From: Amaranthus tricolor | Taxonomy: Eukaryota; Streptophyta; Magnoliopsida; Caryophyllales; Amaranthaceae | Assembly: GCF_026212465.1 (NCBI RefSeq) | Contig: NC_080057.1 | Span: 24,098,647-24,162,646 of the forward strand | Length of the DNA: 64,000 bases | Direction: 5' to 3' | In this document: positions 60,692 through 64,000 of the stretch, piece by piece | Layout: each line of letters starts with the position of its first letter | Numbering within the stretch: position 1 is the stretch's first letter | Notes under the pieces: generated by a model | Seen by the model: the letters and a program-made list of their open reading frames with translations, nothing else | Database searches by the model: none | Told to the model about the DNA's origin: nothing | Translations under genes and position numbers: made by a program

Positions 60692-60985
60692 ATGCCACCC
60701 TTTTTGAGAAGGTCCGTGCCAAGAGGAAACTCTGATCGCGTACTTCGAAACCTAATCAAGGCCCTAGCTGGCGCAAGGAATCCGAGACCGAAATCCTTGG
60801 AGGATAAGGCTTCGTCAATTAGTAAGAGGATAGCCCAAAGTAAACCCTCGACTTATAGTGGGAAAGGGGAACCTTCTGTGTTGGAAACCTGGCTAAGAGA
60901 ATTTGACAAGCTTTTTAGCGTGGTGAGATGTCCTGCTGAGCTCATGGTTGACCAAGCCGCGTTTTTTTCTAGTGGAAGACGCTGA
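60692..60985 (+). CDS. Gypsy gag N-terminal part, second copy
   Basis: Same 97-residue frame as 52489-52782, ending at the same run of seven T with the same +1 break. Confidence 0.8.
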   Translation: MPPFLRRSVPRGNSDRVLRNLIKALAGARNPRPKSLEDKASSISKRIAQSKPSTYSGKGEPSVLETWLREFDKLFSVVRCPAELMVDQAAFFSSGRR

Positions 60986-62753
60986 CTATTGGTGGACACA
61001 TAGTAAGATGAGATTGATATCCGAAAACGACGGTGATTTAAGCTGGGAAGAATTTAAGGGGGCGTTGAGGGACCAATTCTATCCGCCTCATGTTAGGAAG
61101 GACAAATCAAACGAGTTTGCTAGGTTCGAAATGGGAAACCTAACGGTAGATGAATATTACCAGAAATTTATGGAATACTTGAAGTTTTGCCCTGACGATG
61201 TTCCAACTGAGGGTAAGAAAATACAGCGTTTTGAGTTAGGTCTATCGTATGAGATCCAAAAACACATTGAGACCGATAGGTATGATACGTTAGACCAACT
61301 TTATAAGAGAGCTGCGCAGATTGGGAACGTTATCAGGAAGGAAAAAGAGAAGTTGGGCCATAGCGGGGAAAAGAGAAAAGAACCTGTGTTTTATAATGAT
61401 ACGAATGCGAGTAACCAAGTCCAAAATCAATTTAAAAAGCACAGACCGTCTGGGGGCTTTCAGGAGAAAGGTTTCCATTCTGGTCAAAGCAGCAAGAGTG
61501 GGGGAAGTTTGAGGCTAGAGGCTAGAATGCAGAAGCCTTTGTATGATCGTAATGGGAAAGAGAGAATCTTCAACTGTAGGAGATGCCACAAGAACCACCC
61601 AGGAAGGGACTGCAGGGGTGCGTTAGTGGACTGTTCTTACTGTGGTAAGCCGGGCCATAGATTGTACGAGTGTTATACTCGCATAGGACAACAAGAATTG
61701 CAAGGGGGAAATCATAGAGGTTTCCAACAACAAAGAATCGCTAATGGACGGGGTAGTAATGATGCTGGTAGGGGGAATCACAATGGTGGAAGTTTTGGCC
61801 GAAACTTGGGAGGTGCCTCAAACCCAAGGTTTTCGGGGAATAACTCCGGTCTTCAGCACCGACCGGGAAATGCTAGAAACGAGAATTTCTTTGCAAGCCA
61901 ACGTGGGAATCAAGGAGGTGCTACTACTTCTACCCAGAACGACGGCAGGCTTTCAGCAGTTAACTCGAGAGAGGCAGCGCAGGCGACGGATGTGGTCATA
62001 GGTACGTTCTGTATTAATGAAAAATCCGTTAAAGTACTGTTTGATTCTGGTGCATCATGCTCGTTTGTTTCAAAGTCTAGAGTTAAGGACTTAGAATTGG
62101 AAAAACCTGAGGAAACGTCTTTTTCAGTCTCTACTCCTTCCGGGGAGATGTTTCATTGTGATACGTTGTTCCGTGAAGTGCCGGTTAAGATAGGAAAAGT
62201 AAAATTTCCAAGTAATTTATTTTCTCTAGAAATGGATGACTTAAATGTAATACTTGGGATGGATTGGCTAAGTAGATATAAAGCGATATTAGATTGTGAA
62301 GAACAGTCAGTGACCTTAAGTGGACCTAGGGGGGAGAAGGTTAAATATAGGAGTCTTCCTAAGGGACCGAGGATAAAAATCGTATCATCATTGAAGGTCA
62401 AGAAATTGATCAAGCAAGGGCAACCGTGGTTTCTGTGTAGTATAAGTCAAGTAGGGGAGCGGGAGTTGCAGCTTGAGAACATTCCAGTGGTCTGTGATTT
62501 TAGAGATGTCTTCCCAGAAGAACTCCCTGGTATGCCGCCAAGAAGGGACGTGGATTTCTCGATTGATTTAATCCCTGGGACAGGACCAATTTCAAAAGCT
62601 CCTTACCGAATGGCCCCAAGGGAGATGGAAGAATTGAAAATCCAATTGGAGGAGTTGTTAGAGAAGGGGTATATAAGACCTAGTGTGTCGCCTTGGGGAG
62701 CCCCAGTGTTGTTTGTAAGGAAAAAAGGACGGAACGATGCGTCTCTGTATTGA
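60968..62753 (+). CDS. Gypsy gag C-terminus, protease and RT start, second copy
   Basis: The same order of gag core, two zinc knuckles and protease ([11 protein letters not shown]) as 52765-54550, ending at the same run of six A. Only about 65 bp of further RT ([19 protein letters not shown]) remains before the truncation. Confidence 0.85.
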
Positions 62754-62850
62754 TTACAGAGAACTTAATAAGGTCACTGTTAAGAATAAGTACCCGTTAC
62801 CACGGATCGATGATCTTGTCTCACATGTGAAGTATTTCCAACACTCCCCC

Positions 62851-63200
62851 TCACATGTGAGCCACATCATACCAGGAACCACCTTCCTCAATACCACGCC
62901 TAATAATTTTGCCCGTCTGAACATCCTGCACAACACAACAACCAGATTTTATAAGCATAGCGCAATTGAGTTCCCTCGTGAGATCACTGACGGATAGCAA
63001 TTTATGTGAGAGATTGGGAACAAATAGACAATTATTCAAGGTTAAATTTCCTGACACAGTAATAGTTCCAGCACCCACGACTTTAATTTCTTCCCCATTA
63101 GCGGTTTTAATGAGATTTTTTTTCGGTCGAACACGGTTTAAAAAATCATTTTGATCATAAGACATCGTATCCGTAGCTCCGCGATCAAGAATCCACCGTT
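62851..63200 (-). pseudogene. Copia protease and pre-integrase fragment
   Basis: In the next frame it reads WILDRGATDTMSYDQNDF, where the catalytic DSGA is DRGA, so the protease site is altered. Then come [36 protein letters not shown] and [17 protein letters not shown], the usual GAG-pre-integrase stretch. It stops at GSWYDVAHM just before the polypurine-like tract. Confidence 0.8.
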
Positions 63201-64000
63201 AGTACAATTAGGCAGGATATTTTTATTTTCACAAAAAAAAGAAAAAGCATGTGAAGGAGAGGAGGTCACGTCGCCCCTCAAAGTCCCTTTTAAAACCGTG
63301 TACCCTTCATTTGAAGGGTCACTTTCCCCTTTACTCTTTCTCTGGCTCTGCTTTCCCTTATTACCTCCATCTTCCTTTGAGTGTTTAACCATGGCTGCCA
63401 CGGAATTTTGTTCATCCGATTTTCCATCAGTGCTTGAGACTATCGCTGCTCTTCCAGGCCTTGGTTGATCGGAGAGTTGGCCGGTCATTTTTGCCCATTT
63501 CTTTCTCGTGTCTGGCCACCAATCTGGGTATCCCACGAGTTTAAAGCACTCGTTTTTCGTGTGCCTCATCCCACCACAGTGGGTACATTGAAGATGGCTT
63601 CTTTCGTCGTTTTTCCGGTAAGATCTTTCCGATCTCCCTCTGACAGCAAACACGCCCCCTGAGCCCAATGAATCTAACTCCGATGAGGGCTCTTTTTTCA
63701 TGATTCCCCTCCTCATTATTTCCCTCCTTATGAATGCATATGCTTCCTCTGCCGTGGGTAATGGATCTTGAAGAAGAAGGTCCCTTCTCTCTTTGTCAAA
63801 GGTTTCATTTACCCCTGCAAGGAATTGATACAATCGATTTTTTTGGGTTAATTGATTGTAAATGATTTTATCTTCTGGGTCCTTCATCGGGTTTGGTTGC
63901 CTCCTATCGATTTCCTTCCACAAAGTTATTAAGTTGCTGTAGTATTTCTCCAAGGTGTCGGTCCTTTGCTCGATTTTGTTAGCCTTGACAGTGAGATCAA
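63138..64000 (-). pseudogene. Copia gag and start of protease
   Basis: The frame is open to the window edge. It has a gag helical region (YYSNLITLWKEIDRRQP, YQFLAGVNETFDKERRDLLL, EEAYAFIRREIMRR), one zinc knuckle (CTHCGGMRHTKNEC) followed by FKLVGYPDWW, and a polar linker. A frame break at about 63195-63200 ends this frame before the protease motif. Confidence 0.85.

Larger units (their letters stand above)
59070..62818 (+). mobile_element. Second gypsy internal region, 3'-truncated
   Basis: It follows the middle LTR with primer-binding site TGGTATCAGAGC (59072-59083). It repeats 50862-54615 at a constant offset of 8203 bp after a shorter poly-A run (34 versus 39 A). Homology ends within RT after GGATCGATGATCTT, so RNase H, integrase, polypurine tract and terminal LTR are missing. 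Confidence 0.92.
62819..64000 (-). mobile_element. Ty1/copia element, internally deleted, runs off the window
   Basis: In minus-strand sense it enters from the right with a gag frame, continues through a protease/GAG-pre-integrase region, and ends with a polypurine-like GAGGGGGAG (62844-62852) and the first 25 bp of an LTR (TGTTGGAAATACTTCACATG). RT and RNase H are absent between the pre-integrase region and the polypurine tract, so it is non-autonomous. The LTR is cut at 62818/62819, where gypsy DNA begins. Confidence 0.8.

Overview
This is a eudicot plant nuclear segment. The evidence is spliced genes with GT-AG introns, plant-only gene families (plastid sigma factor, class III peroxidase, PIP aquaporin, RLCK-VII kinase), AT-rich intergenic DNA, many MITE-like inverted-repeat elements, and Ty1/copia and Ty3/gypsy LTR retrotransposons. 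One MITE family, with termini like GACGGTCTCATAATGAGAC, reminds me of Caryophyllales genomes, but I cannot name a species.

Region 1 (1-7.7 kb): one possible terminal exon at 517-765 (-) of an unrecognised gene, then a 3.5-kb composite Copia-derived element (1462-4997). That element is flanked by a 5-bp CCAAC duplication and is built from two large palindromes with an inverted LTR between them. It is the most unusual structure in the window. Region 2 (7.7-30.1 kb): four intact minus-strand genes: translin (7 exons), plastid sigma factor SIG6 (9 exons), a PCRK1/2-like receptor-like cytoplasmic kinase (4 coding exons, one GC-AG intron) and a small membrane-anchored coiled-coil protein (4 exons). 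Their introns and spacers carry MITEs and SINE-like repeats. Region 3 (30-49 kb): intronless plus-strand ribosomal protein L12 with a telo-box promoter, a candidate 45-aa small ORF, a solo LTR with perfect GTAAT target duplication, a long AT-rich gene-poor stretch, a plus-strand PIP2 aquaporin (4 exons), and a minus-strand class III peroxidase of the peroxidase-48 type (4 exons).

Region 4 (49.2-64 kb): a chromodomain-bearing Ty3/gypsy element inserted head-to-head 158 bp upstream of the peroxidase start codon. It reads LTR-internal-LTR-internal: a second, 3'-truncated internal region shares the middle LTR. On the segments I compared, the two copies differ only in poly-A length. Both copies carry the same two +1 frame breaks at homopolymers, and an acidic ORF upstream of gag. 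The second copy stops inside reverse transcriptase at 62818 and joins a minus-strand, internally deleted Ty1/copia element that runs off the window.

The host genes are functionally unrelated (RNA metabolism, plastid transcription, immune signalling, translation, water transport, wall or apoplast redox) and show no operon-like logic. Exon boundaries were placed by hand from splice consensus, reading phase and family similarity recalled from memory; no alignment was run.
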